64,000 nucleotides of DNA, taken from Symbiodinium natans. Taxonomy: Eukaryota > Sar > Dinophyceae > Suessiales > Symbiodiniaceae. A program made the position numbers and the translations under genes. The stretch is from NCBI GenBank assembly GCA_905221605.1, contig CAJNDS010000757.1, positions 840,191-904,190 on the forward strand. The letters run 5' to 3'. Shown here piece by piece: positions 19,101-29,159 of this stretch (the first letter of the stretch is position 1; every line of letters starts with the position of its first letter). The notes under the pieces are model-generated. The model saw only the letters and a list, made by a program, of their open reading frames with translations. It made no database searches and was not told where the DNA came from.

Positions 19101-21455
19101 ACCCTAGAAAACCCAAACCCTAAACCCTAAACCCAAGACCCTCAACCCGAAACCCTGAAACCCTTCAACCCTTGTCAAGCCCTTAAACCGCAAGAGTGGG
19201 AGGACATGGGTGATGCCCTGCCGGCTTTGGACCTGGGACGGTCGGCCTTGATGTTGGCAGCGGGCGAGGCCTTGCGGGGGCTTTGGGGGTTTTTCGGTTT
19301 ATTTGTTGGTTTTCAGTAGGAATTTTAAAGGGGTTTTAGGGGTTTTAGGGGTTTGAGGGTTTTTGGTAAGTTGCTTTTAGGGGTTTTAGGGGTTTGAGGG
19401 TTTGAGGGTTTGAGGGTTTTAGGTAAGTTGTTTGGTGGGGTTCGGGGCTTTAGTGGTTTGGGGGCAAGTCAATTTCCGGATTGTGTGGTTTGGGCTTTGG
19501 GGTTCAATGTTTTCCAGCCTCCTCCTTTTGTCCATCCCTTTTCCCCCCACCCTCAACCCTTCTTAAATTTTAGGGTTCTAAGCCCCCGCCCCCTTCTGCG
19601 TCCTCCTCTTGTTTTCGAGGACCATGCCTGCGCCCAGCTGGACGACCACTCGGCAGGGAGCCTAACTTGGCTGGGTTGAGGGATTCGGCAGGATTTGAGG
19701 TGGTGAGGGTTGTGGAATTCTGAATCCCAGACTTTTTTGTGCTTGGCCGGGAACACCCCCCCCCAAACGCTAGGCTGCCATGGCAGCCAGTTATGGACTC
19801 CACAAGAACCATCACGCCCCCAGAGCCCCATCCACGCGAGCGCGCACACAAAGCCGCAAAGCACCCTGGAGGAGGCGACGTGGGAGGCGTTGAGAAGTCT
19901 TAAAGAGCCTCTCTACCTTGCAGGGCTTCAGGCACTTCAGCTTTGGCGTTAGGGTTCATATGAAAGCGGATTCTGAGGTCAAGTGCTGGGGGAAGAACGA
20001 CTATGGCCAGCTGGGGCAGGGTCACATGCAGCCCATTGGCGACTCAGCTTCAGATCTCCGCAGCCCCGGGCTCTGGTCCTTGGGGCCCAAACGAAAGATC
20101 AATATAATTACGGGCGCCCGGTGAACAAGATGAAGAGAATGCTGTACTAGAGAGGACGCGTGTACAGGAAGTCAATCAGGATTGACATGTCAAATTTATT
20201 TGTACGGCCCATTACAGCCCTGTATTCACGGTTGAACCCCTGGCGAAGGCCCTGCACGCAGCGCACACTCACCGCAGTGAGGAAGCAGTAGAGTAGGTAA
20301 CCCTTGAACATGTTTGGAGTAGTACAAGCCCGTTTTTCTATTCCCAAAAGTTAACCTTTAATTAGTTCCCAAAACCCTAAGCACTAAGCCCTAAACCCTA
20401 AACCTCTAGGATACCGGACAACCAATAGACCAATGCTCAACCTCTTTAGCCTTCCAAACCCTCCAAGACCTCATTCGCCTCTCAGGCGACGGGCCTGGGG
20501 AAATGGGGCAGCTTCTGGGCCGCGCTTAAAGAATTCCCCCAAAGCCGTAGTCCATCGTCCTTGGTGGGCCTGTTGGTGGGCTTTTCGTGGGCTTTTGGAG
20601 GGCTGGGCTGTTGGTGGAATGTTGCGGGGCAAGTCTCTGGAGCTTTGGAAGCAAATGGTGGGTCCGAAAGGAGACACGGGGCCGGTAGACTCGGACGTCT
20701 TGTCAAGGAACCTGCTGCCTGTCGACCTGGGTGCCAATCGCTCGGCACTGGCGGTGGCAGCGGGCGCTTTTCACAGCTGCGACCGGGCTGAATGGACACG
20801 TGGGGGCTGTGGTCCAAAGCAGTTCTATAAAATTCTGTGGATCCGCAGAAGGTTCCGTGGTGGAGGGCTTCAGTATGCTTCAGTGCACCACGGGGGCATT
20901 TGCAGGGGGAGCTGTGAAAGGTGCCATCCTCGATGATCACAGCGTGAAGTGCTGCCGAGACCGCACTGCTTCAAGGGCTGTTGGGGTTGAGCTCCGACCC
21001 GCAGAGCCCCCCCCCAAATGGTCCTTTTAATGAGCCTTATAGTGATCCTTCATGGCGGTGATGATCATCATGATCTGCGCTCTGCCTCTTCGGGTCCTCT
21101 CACTGTTCTTGCCCAGGTTGGGGCTGCAATTCTCATGGCCAGCTGGGCAACGGGGGCACGGCTTCCCTGGGGGACGATCCGCACGAGCCCCTTGGCCAAG
21201 GAATTGATTTGAGGGCTAAATGTGAAGAAGGCTTGATTTGTTAGGTTTTGGTTTCTTAATAGGGGTTGCAGGGGTCGTAAGGGTTCTGTGGGGTTATTTT
21301 TGGGGTGATGTGGGGGGGGTGCCGAACAGCCCTATACTCAAAACCCTAAGTCCTTCCTAAACCCTTGACCCTAAACCCCTTCGAGGATGGGTGAGCAGCT
21401 GCCCGTGAGCCTCTTCTTCAGCGAGGGCTCCGACTCTGCGACACCTGAGGCGGAC
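16141..21455 (+). CDS. RCC1-repeat protein gene split into many small exons
   Basis: A beta-propeller protein of the RCC1/ATS1 superfamily. Its diagnostic unit (GxxHxCAxLxDxxVKCWGxNxxGQLGxG ... LPxVDLGxG) is recovered again and again, one piece per exon. Exon cores: 16141-16191, 16320-16385, 16575-16675, 16822-16945, 17195-17330, 17500-17577, 17638-17680, 17891-17990, 18275-18390, 18631-18720, 18845-18889, 19199-19275, 19618-19665, 19970-20040, 20650-20795, 20925-20985, 21118-21205, 21380-21450. Several acceptors are AG followed by G (17637, 17890, 18274); donors include GTAAG at 16192 and GTGCG at 17578. Introns are short and filled with CCCTAAA or TTTAGGG tracts. Some units are degenerate (20925 has CCRD instead of CWG), so decay of the 3' half is possible. 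RCC1 proteins act as exchange factors or scaffolds; the partner here is unknown. Confidence 0.75.
16320..16385 (+). CDS. RCC1 exon: CWGQGSMGQLGQG
   Basis: Carries the CWGxGxxGQLGxG blade motif directly after the acceptor GCCAG (16315-16319). Confidence 0.7.
16822..16945 (+). CDS. RCC1 exon: full blade motif
   Basis: After GCGCAG|G the frame reads VAVGKEHVCARLSDDRVACW then GHGPNGQLGRG, a complete blade boundary in one exon, ending before a T-rich stretch near 16958. Confidence 0.75.
17111..17172 (+). repeat. Perfect TTTAGGG tract inside RCC1 intron
   Basis: About eight to nine near-perfect TTTAGGG units between two copies of a 22-bp sequence (17092-17113 and 17182-17203). Confidence 0.95.
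17195..17330 (+). CDS. RCC1 exon: VPVDLGQ to LKCWG
   Basis: Reads MGDNLVPVDLGQGALDVVAG then SCARLMDRSLKCWG. Its 5' end overlaps the second copy of a 22-bp duplication that flanks a TTTAGGG tract (see findings). Confidence 0.7.
17500..17577 (+). CDS. RCC1 exon: GALGQGSSSFGESLIPVDLG
   Basis: A continuation of the propeller (GQLG-like GALGQG, then IPVDLGQPVLQ) ending at a GT donor (17578). The next exon (17638-17680, VAAGTSHTCALLED) begins after CCCAG|G. Confidence 0.7.
17891..17990 (+). CDS. RCC1 exon: LKCWGDGGSGQLGQG
   Basis: Acceptor CCACAG|G (17885-17891), then GGTLKCWGDGGSGQLGQGSR and an acidic tail DDVDSP. A clean RCC1 unit. Confidence 0.75.
18106..18255 (-). repeat. CCCTAAA tract in RCC1 intron
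   Basis: Perfect and variant (CCCAAAA, CCCTCAA) units. Similar tracts in the same gene lie at 16484-16572, 16674-16760 and 18738-18786, the first in CCCTAAA and the second in TTTAGGG orientation. Confidence 0.9.
18275..18390 (+). CDS. RCC1 exon: PAIDLGSGAQVLEVAAG
   Basis: A polypyrimidine tract and TTTTTCAG|G acceptor, then VASLPAIDLGSGAQVLEVAA and GFTCARL. Followed by TTTAGGG-like repeats at about 18410. Confidence 0.75.
19970..20040 (+). CDS. RCC1 exon: VKCWGKNDYGQLGQG
   Basis: Canonical blade motif EVKCWGKNDYGQLGQGHMQ. A plus-strand stop follows only after splicing would be expected. Confidence 0.7.
20147..20313 (-). CDS. Small antisense ORF with hydrophobic N-terminus, unknown
   Basis: An ATG-started 55-codon ORF on the opposite strand to the RCC1 gene, inside its intron region. 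It begins MFKGYLLYCFLTAVSVRCVQ (possible signal anchor) and ends FLYTRPL. Not recognised; could be a fragment of another gene or chance. Confidence 0.2.
21118..21205 (+). CDS. RCC1 exon: WGCNSHGQLGNGG
   Basis: Reads WGCNSHGQLGNGGTASLGDD then PHEPL. The likely partner exon at 21380-21450 reads MGEQLPVSLFFSEG, the expected next part of the unit. A CCCAG|G acceptor lies at 21112-21117. Confidence 0.65.
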
Positions 21456-21459
21456 CAGG

Positions 21460-22350
21460 GTGTGTTCGTAGCTCAGCGGTTCAGGGGCGGTTTAGGCCTT
21501 CGTCTTCCCACCCACGGCGATTCGTTCAGGGCTTCTTGGGGATGTTTGGCGAAGATGGGGCTCTCTGCCAGTGAATGCGATCCCCGAGCCGTTTGTGCGC
21601 GGCGTGATTTTTCACAACTCCCCCCGGTGACGCAGGCAATGCCGCGGACGATGCGTTTCCTGCAGCCTGCCGGTGGCCTGGGATGAACCCAGACACACTC
21701 AGCCTAGACGCAGCCCTTCAAGACCCCTCTCAGCAGCTCCCCACTTCACAAAGCCCAGCCGCACCAAAGCCCCAAGAGAAGCCCAGTGAACCTTGCGCTC
21801 TTGCTGCCCACCCCGTGCAACCCTGGAGGACCAGAAAGGGGGAATATAACGGAATATACCGAAATATTCGTCCAAAGAATCAAGATCATCCAGAAACCTG
21901 CGGTCGAGGCAGCTGCTGTGACAACAGCAGCAACGCGACGAAGAGCCCCTGCGAGCTTCTTCAGGCGTACCGTGGCTTGTAAAACAACCGTGTGATTTCA
22001 ACTATCCCTGGGTTATCAAGTGCTTCGCAATAGGAGGGTGGGCTCCTTGGGTATCACAGTTCGCGGCCCTGTAGCCGGAGGGAAGAACCCAAAAATCCTG
22101 CGGATGGGGCCCGTCATTCCCTATTGCGGCGTCGTCTCCAATGTTCGGCATACCTGCAGGGGTCTTTGTGGGTCTTTCTTTGCGTGTGCGTGTCGTTTTC
22201 CTTTGGAGGTGAAGAGAGTCAGGAGTCCCACGTCCTCGCTGCTCGCTGAGGTATATGGAGTCCATCTTCACAACGACGACCACCACCTCCTTCAACCTCA
22301 CGTTCTCGACGGTTGCTTGGGGTGGGTCTTGTTGTCAGGAATCGACAGCC
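21460..22350. other. Region 3' of RCC1 gene, no clear gene
   Basis: Mixed composition. An RCC1-like scrap (NAADDAF, near 21640) may be a last degenerate blade. Open frames around 21683-22001 on both strands look like shadows without motifs. Confidence 0.35.
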
Positions 22351-22354
22351 AAGG

Positions 22355-22555
22355 GGTTTAGGGTTTAGGGTTCCTAAATGTTCCTAAACCCTAAACCCTA
22401 AACCCTAAACCCCAAACCCTAAACCCTAAACCCTAAACCCTAAAGCCTAAAGCCTAAAGCCTAAAGCCTAAAGCCTTAAACCCTCAACCCTAAACCCTCA
22501 ACCCTCAACCCTCAACCCTAAACCCTAAACCCTAGACCCTAAACCCTAAGTCCTC
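22355..22555 (-). repeat. Telomere-like tract with orientation switch
   Basis: Two TTTAGGG units (22357-22371) turn head-to-head into about 170 bp of CCCTAAA, CCTAAAG and CCCTCAA variants. Confidence 0.9.
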
Positions 22556-22701
22556 TAGGTTTTCGGTTTTGGGGAAGCCCCTTCCTAAGCCGATTTGGGA
22601 GGATGTTTTGGCCGTTTGTTGGAGGGGCCGCGTTCGAGGCGCGAATGACGAGCGACGAGAAGCGGGTCGTCACGCCGCGTGGCTGCAATTTTGCTTGTTT
22701 G

Positions 22702-22823
22702 CTTGGAGGTTCATGGGGTACCTACAACCCCAAATATGAGCTTACTTCTAACCCACTTAGAGGACTTAGGGGGCTTCTAAGTGCAGTCATAGTTAGGGTT
22801 ATAAGTGCCCATGAACCTCCAAG
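22702..22823 (+). mobile_element. TIR family A, copy 1 (MITE/introner-like)
   Basis: The left end CTTGGAGGTTCATGGGGTAC and right end GTGCCCATGAACCTCCAAG are inverted repeats. The inner part contains GGGGGCTTCTAAGTG and GGGTTATAAGT, shared with the other copies. No coding capacity. Confidence 0.75.
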
Positions 22824-23034
22824 TGGTCAAGGAAAGTTGGCACCCGTGCCGCTGGACCGCTCGACCCTTTCCCCCCGCCGTTCCTCTTCCTTCCCCTCCA
22901 CAGAAAGATGCGGGGCATCGTGCTGGACTATAAGGTCCTTGTCCGAGGACCCTTGTTAGGGTAGTCTGTGATCTCTGATGATCCCCGACAAGACTTTGAG
23001 AAGGGCCTGAAAACCCACTCAGAGGTTCGCCTCC

Positions 23035-23112
23035 ATGGGTGTTGTGGCAACGCTGTTGTTCTTCCTCCTCTGCTTCATCTTCTCGAAGACCCTGAAGCGG
23101 CTGCTTGGCTGA
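23035..23112 (+). CDS. 25-codon ORF encoding one hydrophobic segment
   Basis: ATG to TGA; MGVVATLLFFLLCFIFSK followed by basic residues, like a signal anchor or a first exon. No supporting exon found, and nothing else supports a gene in 22560-24070. Confidence 0.2.
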   Translation: MGVVATLLFFLLCFIFSKTLKRLLG

Positions 23113-23577
23113 GCCTTTTTGGGCTTCTCGAGCTTGCAGTGCCAGCAGGCTGTGGAAAACCTTCGGCGCACTTGTTGTCTGTGCTTGTTGCGCCACGTGA
23201 AGCTTGGGTAGGGCTAGGATACTCCTGGGCTGGTTGCCACGGGAAGCTTGAGTAGGGTGGTGGGAGTTGCCAAGACATCCAGAAGGCAGCAAGGGGGCCT
23301 CGAAGGCGAAGTTTGGGCTCAAAGGGCTTTGACGGCCTCAGCCATGCAAGAGCACGTCAACCCTCCCGCAAGCCACCCCAAACCGCAAGCCGAGTCCTTT
23401 CAGCTGACCCCCAGCTTGAACCCCCCCAGTTTCACCCACCAAGGCGGCGCGAAAGGCTCGAAAAGCTGGCTGATGAGGCGGCCCTCTCTTCCCTTTCTTC
23501 CTAGAGCCGAAGCCGCCTTCTGCCCTGGGCTGGAATAGCATGCTTAGTTTGTTGGTTCCCACTCGTTGGTTCCCATT

Positions 23578-23675
23578 CAGACTTGAAGCCACAGCCAAAG
23601 GCAGCGATAAGGGAGATGGTCAGCGACGACGACGACGAGGACAGCAAGGCTGTTGGCACCGGGCAGGAAGTAGTA
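23578..23675 (+). CDS. Possible acidic exon
   Basis: LKPQPKAAIREMVSDDDDED then SKAVGTGQEVV, open between plausible splice borders. Low-complexity acid run; family unknown. A short G-rich patch (23690-23735) follows. Confidence 0.25.
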
Positions 23676-24073
23676 AGCTGCAGTGAACACAGGGGAGGGG
23701 GGAAGAGGGGGGGGAGAGTTCGGGGGGGGGATTCGAGGCAGACCAGGTAGCTGCGTTCTTCACGTGCATGGGGTCGGATGCTCTGCTCTTTACACAGCTC
23801 TTTGCCGACTCAAAACAGGACTGCTCATACAGCTATGCCACATACAGTCCTCCAAGAGCGGTTTAATCAGAAAAGACAGCCTCCATGACCCCACGCCATC
23901 CTTTTGCTGAGGCTGACAGGCCCAAAAACGGGCAGTAGGAACCACCAAAAGCCAACGGGGTCCTCCAGCCACACTTCTATAAAGCGTGACGGAAGTGGAC
24001 AGTGGTCTGGCTGACTCTCCAGGGGCAAAAACCGAACCTTACTTGGAGTCCTTACAACCACAACAATTCTAGG

Positions 24074-24158
24074 TCCACTTGTAGCCTACTTGGAGGATGT
24101 AGGGGGTCTTATAAGTAGAGTTCAAGTTGGGGTTCTGAGTACCTATGAGCCTTCAAGT
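24074..24158 (+). mobile_element. TIR family A, degenerate copy 2
   Basis: The right end GAGTACCTATGAGCCTTCAAG and the inner GGGGGTCTTATAAGTAGAG match the family; the left end CCTACTTGGAGGATG is partly rearranged. Confidence 0.5.
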
Positions 24159-24534
24159 GATCCCTCAAGAAGTGAGCTCGAGGCCTCCGCGCGGGCCCTT
24201 TCAGCGGCCATGGTGCCAGAGGCCGGGCAGGGTATGGGACGGGTGCTCCTTGGTCCTCGGATGTCGGGTTTAGGGTTTAGGGTTTGGGGCTTAGGGCTGG
24301 GGGCTTAGGGCTGAGGGTTTAGGGCTTAGGGTTCTGAGGCACTCCGCGCTGCCCAGGCATCTCCCGCGCCTCCCTTGCAGGAGACCCTTCGCCCAGAGCA
24401 GCTGAAGGAGGCGCCCCACTGGCGTGCGAACGTTGAAAAAAGGCCCTCGGCTTGTGGGAGCCCCCAAGTTCAAGGGCATCTGAAGGGCAGAGTTGCAGAG
24501 CTGATTTTGAGCTCCACAAGATCTCAGGGTGCCG

Positions 24535-24675
24535 ATGCCTCGTGTGTTTGCTGTTTTGGCGTCGGCATTGGCTGCGCAGGCCCGACCGCCCGCGTTGGAG
24601 CCAAGCAAGCTTCCGGCCCCTTGCTCAGCTCTTGCTCAGGGCTTGAAGCTTCCGAGCTCTGATGCGAAGCCCTAA
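24535..24675 (+). CDS. Short ORF with signal-peptide-like start
   Basis: 46 codons; MPRVFAVLASALAAQARPP resembles a cleavable signal peptide (n-region Arg, hydrophobic core, Ala-x-Ala). It ends in a TAA supplied by a telomere-like CCCTAAA. Upstream an open stretch (24380-24530: ETLRPEQLKEAPHWRANV) may be a separate exon. Not recognised. Confidence 0.25.
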   Translation: MPRVFAVLASALAAQARPPALEPSKLPAPCSALAQGLKLPSSDAKP

Positions 24676-24837
24676 ACTTTAGAAAGATCAAACCCTAAAG
24701 CCAACGTCGTCCTGAACCCTAGAGTAAACCCTCAAGCCAACGTCGCCCTGAAGCTGAAGCCCCAGGTCCCCGGTGGCAGCCCTGCGCCCAGTGAGGTGCA
24801 CCCCTGCGTTCTTCACACCCCAGTTCCGGGAAGAAGC

Positions 24838-24955
24838 ACTTGGAGGTTCATGGTGCTTACTAACCCAACTATAACTGCACTCATAACTGTACTTGGCACC
24901 ATATTCGGGCACTTAAGGGGCTTATAAGTGGGTTATAAGTACCATGAACCTGCAA
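24838..24955 (+). mobile_element. TIR family A, copy 3
   Basis: ACTTGGAGGTTCATGGTGCT at the left and GTTATAAGTACCATGAACCT at the right, with GGGGCTTATAAGTGGG inside. Confidence 0.7.
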
Positions 24956-25083
24956 GCAGCTCCGTTCAGAAAAATTTAAGTGGCCAGGCCAGTGACGTCG
25001 TACCTCCCAGCACATGTGGAGTGGCCCAGAAGGGGCCGCAGTGAAGAGAGCTGGAAAGGAAGTCAACACAATCCACCCTAAAC

Positions 25084-25640
25084 CCTGAACCCTAAAACTT
25101 GGACCCTAGACCTTGGGCCCGAAACCCTGAAACCCAAACCCTGAACCCGAACGCCCTCAACTCTAGCCTCCTGCCAGGCAAACTCCGCGCGATCTGGGCC
25201 TTTTCCGCCTCCGGCCGTGGACTCAGGTTCAGGGTCGCGTCGGGTTCGCGCGCGCGCGCAAAAAAGGTGACCAAGGTTGGCTCAGCAGGTCGAAGGCGCC
25301 TTCGACAGAATGCCGAAACCCTAAACCCTATAAACCCTATAAACCCTAAACCCCAAACCCCAAACCCTAAACCCTAAACCCTAAACCCTAAAACCCCAAA
25401 CCCTCAGACCTGGAGGCCAAGGCCTCCGTGCCCTCCCCACGGCCGCCCCCCGCCCGGTCGCCGCGCCCCGGGCCGCCGAAGCCACCGGCGCCGCGGCAGA
25501 CTTCAGGGTTTTTGGGGTTCAGGGTTTCGGGGCTTAGGGTTTGGGATTTAGGGTTTGGGGCTTGGGGTTTAGGGTTTGGGGTTTTGAGTTTGGGGCTTAG
25601 GGTTTGGGCCTGCCAGGCCAGGGTTTAGGGTTGCAAGGGC
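25084..25640. repeat. Telomere-like units around a proline-rich exon candidate
   Basis: Degenerate CCCTAAA to 25400, then a GC-rich open stretch 25407-25502 (SVPSPRPPPARSPRPGPPKP), then TTTAGGG variants to 25640. The Pro-rich piece may be an exon of a disordered linker; no partner exon seen. Confidence 0.45.
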
Positions 25641-25739
25641 TGCAAGAGTTTAGGCTTCGGGGTCTGGGGGGTTTAGGGCTGCAAGGGTTTAGGGTCTAGA
25701 GTTTGGGGTTGCAAGGGTTGCTTGCATGGGTTTAGGGTT

Positions 25740-25930
25740 TCGGGTTTAGCATCTCAAGTCCCAAGAGTCCAAGCACTCTGTTTGAGGCACTTGAGGCACT
25801 TGAGGCACTGAAACTGAGATACTTGAGGCTTTCAAACTGAGCCGCTTGCAGACAACTACCCGCCCGCCCAATGCGCCCACTGGGTCCCACAACGATAGGA
25901 AACTATTTTACGTTACATAGTATCGCTCAA
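25740..25930 (+). repeat. Dispersed telomere-adjacent element, copy 1
   Basis: Begins GGTTTAGCATCTCAAGTCC against TTTAGGG units, includes a short tandem of TTGAGGCAC (25790-25820), and ends with a CCCACTGGGTCCCACAACGAT-like block followed by AAACTATTTTAC. Related copies lie at 34342-34460, 32880-33005 and 62600-62705. Confidence 0.5.
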
Positions 25931-26520
25931 GCCAGCATGCTCGTACCTCCTGGCTCTTGCGGTCGGCTTTGGCGGTCAGGCCCTCTTTCTGTCAAGTTCG
26001 TTGCTGTCGCTAGCCATCAAAACTAGAATGCTTAGTGGTCCGCCGTGAAAAGCTCAGCGAGACAGCTATTTTTTGCCTATTGGTCCGTCGGCAAATCCGT
26101 AGGTTAGCCCTCGCTGGCGGACTGGGAAGTAAAATTCACGCCGGTCAACTTCTCTTAGGATGGTTTCTGGGTTGACAATAAGAAGTTCTCAGGCCAACAA
26201 GCAAAGTGACTGTGATGACTAGTTCTCCTTCACTGGCCATCACGCTCATCTTGTTTCCTGGTCCGCCGGCAACAGCTAAACGCTTGTTTGTCCGCTGGCA
26301 AATCTGCCGGCTAGCCGCTTCCTAGGTAGGATGAGGGAAAGGAAACCCTTCTGAACCCTCTTCTGGCTCTCTTCAACAGGGACCACCTTCAGAGGGTCTC
26401 TATTTTTCAAGGGAGGTCTAACCCTAAGCCCTAAAGTCCCAAACCCCAGCAAAGGATAGACTTCCCAACTCCACCCACGACACTTCGAGCTTGGCCAACT
26501 TTTTTTGGGCAAGGAGGCTT
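25931..26520. other. No gene seen
   Basis: Mixed DNA with two diverged copies of a GCTGGCAAATC-type motif (26094-26120, 26287-26316). Minus-strand frame 26276-26512 has no motif. Confidence 0.35.
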
Positions 26521-26844
26521 CCTCCGATGATATCTCTTGGCTTTTAGGGTTTAGAGCTAAGTTGTAGGGTCTAGGGCTGAATCGTAGGCTCTAGGGCTAA
26601 ATCGGAGGGTTTGGGGGGATTACTCCCAATGCCCACGAAACTTTGATCAATGCCTGCGGAACTTTTTTGGCCCACGGAAACTTTGATGATCAGTTTCAGG
26701 GGTGCTTTGAGGAGCTTGAAAAGGCTCTTCGGACGGTTTGAGGGTTGGGACGTAGGGGTTCGAGTTGCCCACGCGGTTCATTACAGTATAAGGTCTCCGA
26801 AAGGGCTCCTTTTTGGAGCCGCAAGAGCCCATATAGAGGGATTC

Positions 26845-26960
26845 CGAAAATAGGGGACCCCTGAAAAAATATAGACCCCCCAAAGAGTAGGTAGGATTCC
26901 CTTAGATTCCCTTAGAACAAGGACCCCAACCAGGCACCCCTAATTTCGGAAACCCTCCAT
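26845..26960 (+). repeat. Dispersed GGGGACCCCTGAAA element, copy 1
   Basis: AATAGGGGACCCCTGAAA, then CAAAGAGTAGG and AAGGACCCCAACCAGG. The same ordered words recur at 28855-29010 and 46615-46690, so this is a short dispersed family. No coding capacity. Confidence 0.5.
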
Positions 26961-27039
26961 ATTATGAGCCCATTGGGTCGCGTTTGTTGATGCCGAGGAC
27001 CTAAAGCTGCCGAATTACATGTCGGAGGACGTGCGCACG

Positions 27040-27190
27040 GCTTCCTAAACCCTAAGGGTTTAGGGTTGTTTAGGGTTTAGGGTTTCAGGTTTTAGGGTTT
27101 AGAGTTTAGGGTTAGGGTTTATAGGGTTTAGGGTTAGGGTTTAGGGTCTAGGGTCTAGGGTTTAGGGTTTAGGGTTTAGGGCTGAGACCT
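27040..27190 (+). repeat. TTTAGGG tract
   Basis: TTTAGGG and variants, preceded by one inverted CCCTAA unit (27047-27055). Further CCCTAAA tracts lie at 27345-27490 and 27705-27780 and a TTTAGGG tract at 27898-27970. The DNA between them shows no gene. Confidence 0.9.
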
Positions 27191-27957
27191 GAAACCCGTG
27201 CTCCCTACGTCTGGTAGCTGCATGCTTTGGGGCCCACGACAGGAGTGCTGAGCAGAAGGAGCCCCACGTGACCAGGGACGGGCCATTGAGCATCCAAGTC
27301 CCGTCAAAGCCATGACAGGCTCCAAGGCTACCTCAGGAACTTGACCCTAACCCCTAAACCCTAAACCCTAAACCCTAAACCCTAAACCCTAAACCCTAAA
27401 CCCTAAACCCTAAACCCTAAACCCTAGACCCTAAACCCTAAACCTTCAGCCCTAGATCCTAAGCCCGAAGCCCTAAACCCCAAACCGCAAAATCTCCGCG
27501 CTGCCAGCAAGGCGCACCATGCACTGCGCAGTGTCTAAAGGATTGCGCAGAACGCCCTGAGGGTTTCTTTTGTGGGGACTTGGATATTTCCTCTGAGGAG
27601 CCAGAGCTCCTTTTCTATCTTTAACATCCTCAAATGTCACCCAGGCATATCTAAGCCCTCAACCCGAAACCCTAAACCCGGAACCTCAACCCTAAGCCCT
27701 GTGTCCTGAAACCTAAACCCTAAACCCTAAACCCTAATCCCTAAACCCTAATCCCTAACCCCTAAACCTAAACCCTCAAGGGCGTCCGGGAGGAGGCACA
27801 GACCCCTCCTAAGCTCTCCATGCCTGTCGAAGACAGAGCTGAGCTTTGCTTTGGGAATTAGGTACCTAGAGCCAAGGCAACCTTAGTGGAAAAGAGTAGG
27901 GTTTAGGGTCAAGGGTTTGGGTTTAGTGTTTAGGGTTTAGGGTTTGGGGTTTCGGGT

Positions 27958-28317
27958 TTAGGGTTCAGGGTTCGGGAGCCCTTCACCTATTGGGTCATTG
28001 TCCTCCCTATACAATCCCAAAGCTCCCCTATGATACCTGACAAGAAAGTTTACACACATCTTGTGCAACAGTACACAAGTGTGATCCCTTAAGACCGGGA
28101 TGTGAGGCACCGAATTCCCTACTTCCCCCTGACAGAACTCGGAGAAGTCGTTGCGCTCGCACTTGCAAAGAGGGCCGCGGGGGCTGTCTTGGGAAGTATG
28201 CAGCTTATGGTGCAGTGGGGTTTGGAGCTTCTTGTGGGGCAAGCCCAAAGAGGACGTCAGAACAGACGATCCCTTGTGGTTCTGAGGTATAGGGAAAGAC
28301 AAGGGTGGCAAAGTCAT
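27958..28317 (-). CDS. 119-codon ORF between telomere-like tracts, unknown
   Basis: Starts with an ATG (28317) and runs to a stop made by a telomere-like unit. Both flanks are telomere-like. The sequence has Cys pairs (CKCERNDFSEFCQ) and a basic/hydrophobic tail (LLHKMCVNFLVRYHRGALG). Not recognised; could be a captured gene fragment. The opposite strand has a shorter open frame (28102-28335). Confidence 0.3.
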   Translation of the reverse strand: MTLPPLSFPIPQNHKGSSVLTSSLGLPHKKLQTPLHHKLHTSQDSPRGPLCKCERNDFSEFCQGEVGNSVPHIPVLRDHTCVLLHKMCVNFLVRYHRGALGLYREDNDPIGEGLPNPEP

Positions 28318-28322
28318 GGCAA

Positions 28323-29000
28323 CCTAAAACCCTAAACCCTAAACCCTAAACCCTAAACCCTAAAACCCTAAACCCTAAACCCTAAACCGAGTCATTGCGA
28401 CGTTGCAAGTTGTGTCTCCGCATCCTTGGACTTCATTCGTCGTCTCCAAAGTAGGGACATGAATCTTCCCCCGCCCTGGAAGCGCTCCATGTGGCATTTC
28501 TGGCATTCTGACCCCAAAGCAGCGCCTGTGCGCGTCAGGGTTTAGGTTCCAGGGTTTTTCGGGTTTAGTTTCCTACAACGGTGAACACATCCGAAGACAT
28601 AGGAGCCGGAAGATTAGAAGCCCCCCTTAAGTCCGCTAAGTAGGTCATAAGTAGATTTATAGTTGGGGTTACAAGCACCCATGAAGCTCCAAACCCTAAC
28701 CCCTAAACCCCCAAACTCTAAACCCTAAACCCTAAACCCTAAACCCTAAACCCTAAACCCTAAACCCTAAACCCTAAACCCTAAACCCTAAACCCAAAAC
28801 GGGCGGCGGGCCAAGCTCAATGGCCCCTCCGATGTCTGGATTCCGGTGGCTACGAAAATCGGGGACCCCTGAAATAGCCCCCACATAGTAGGAGGTTTAG
28901 GGTTTAGGGTTTAGGGTTTAGGGTTTAGGGTTTAGGGTTTAGGGTTTAGGGTTTAGCCCTTCAAACGAGGACCCCCAAGGTACCCCTGGTTTCCGGTTTG
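28323..29000. repeat. Telomere-like tracts and dispersed elements
   Basis: CCCTAAA 28326-28388; a degenerate TIR family A copy at about 28610-28690 (right end GCACCCATGAAGCTCC); CCCTAAA 28695-28795; a second GGGGACCCCTGAAA element (28860-28880 on); TTTAGGG 28895-28955; a run of 16 or more G at about 29012-29028. Confidence 0.75.
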
Positions 29001-29159
29001 ACTCGCGGGGCGGGGGGGGGGGGGGGGGCACTTGGTGGATGGCCCTTGCGGTGCTTGTTCTGGCTTCAAGCTCTTTTATGTTTTGGGGTTTAGGGATTAG
29101 GGTCTAGGATTCAGGGTCTAGGCTGTAGGGTTTAGGTTTAGGGTCTAGGATTTAGGGTT

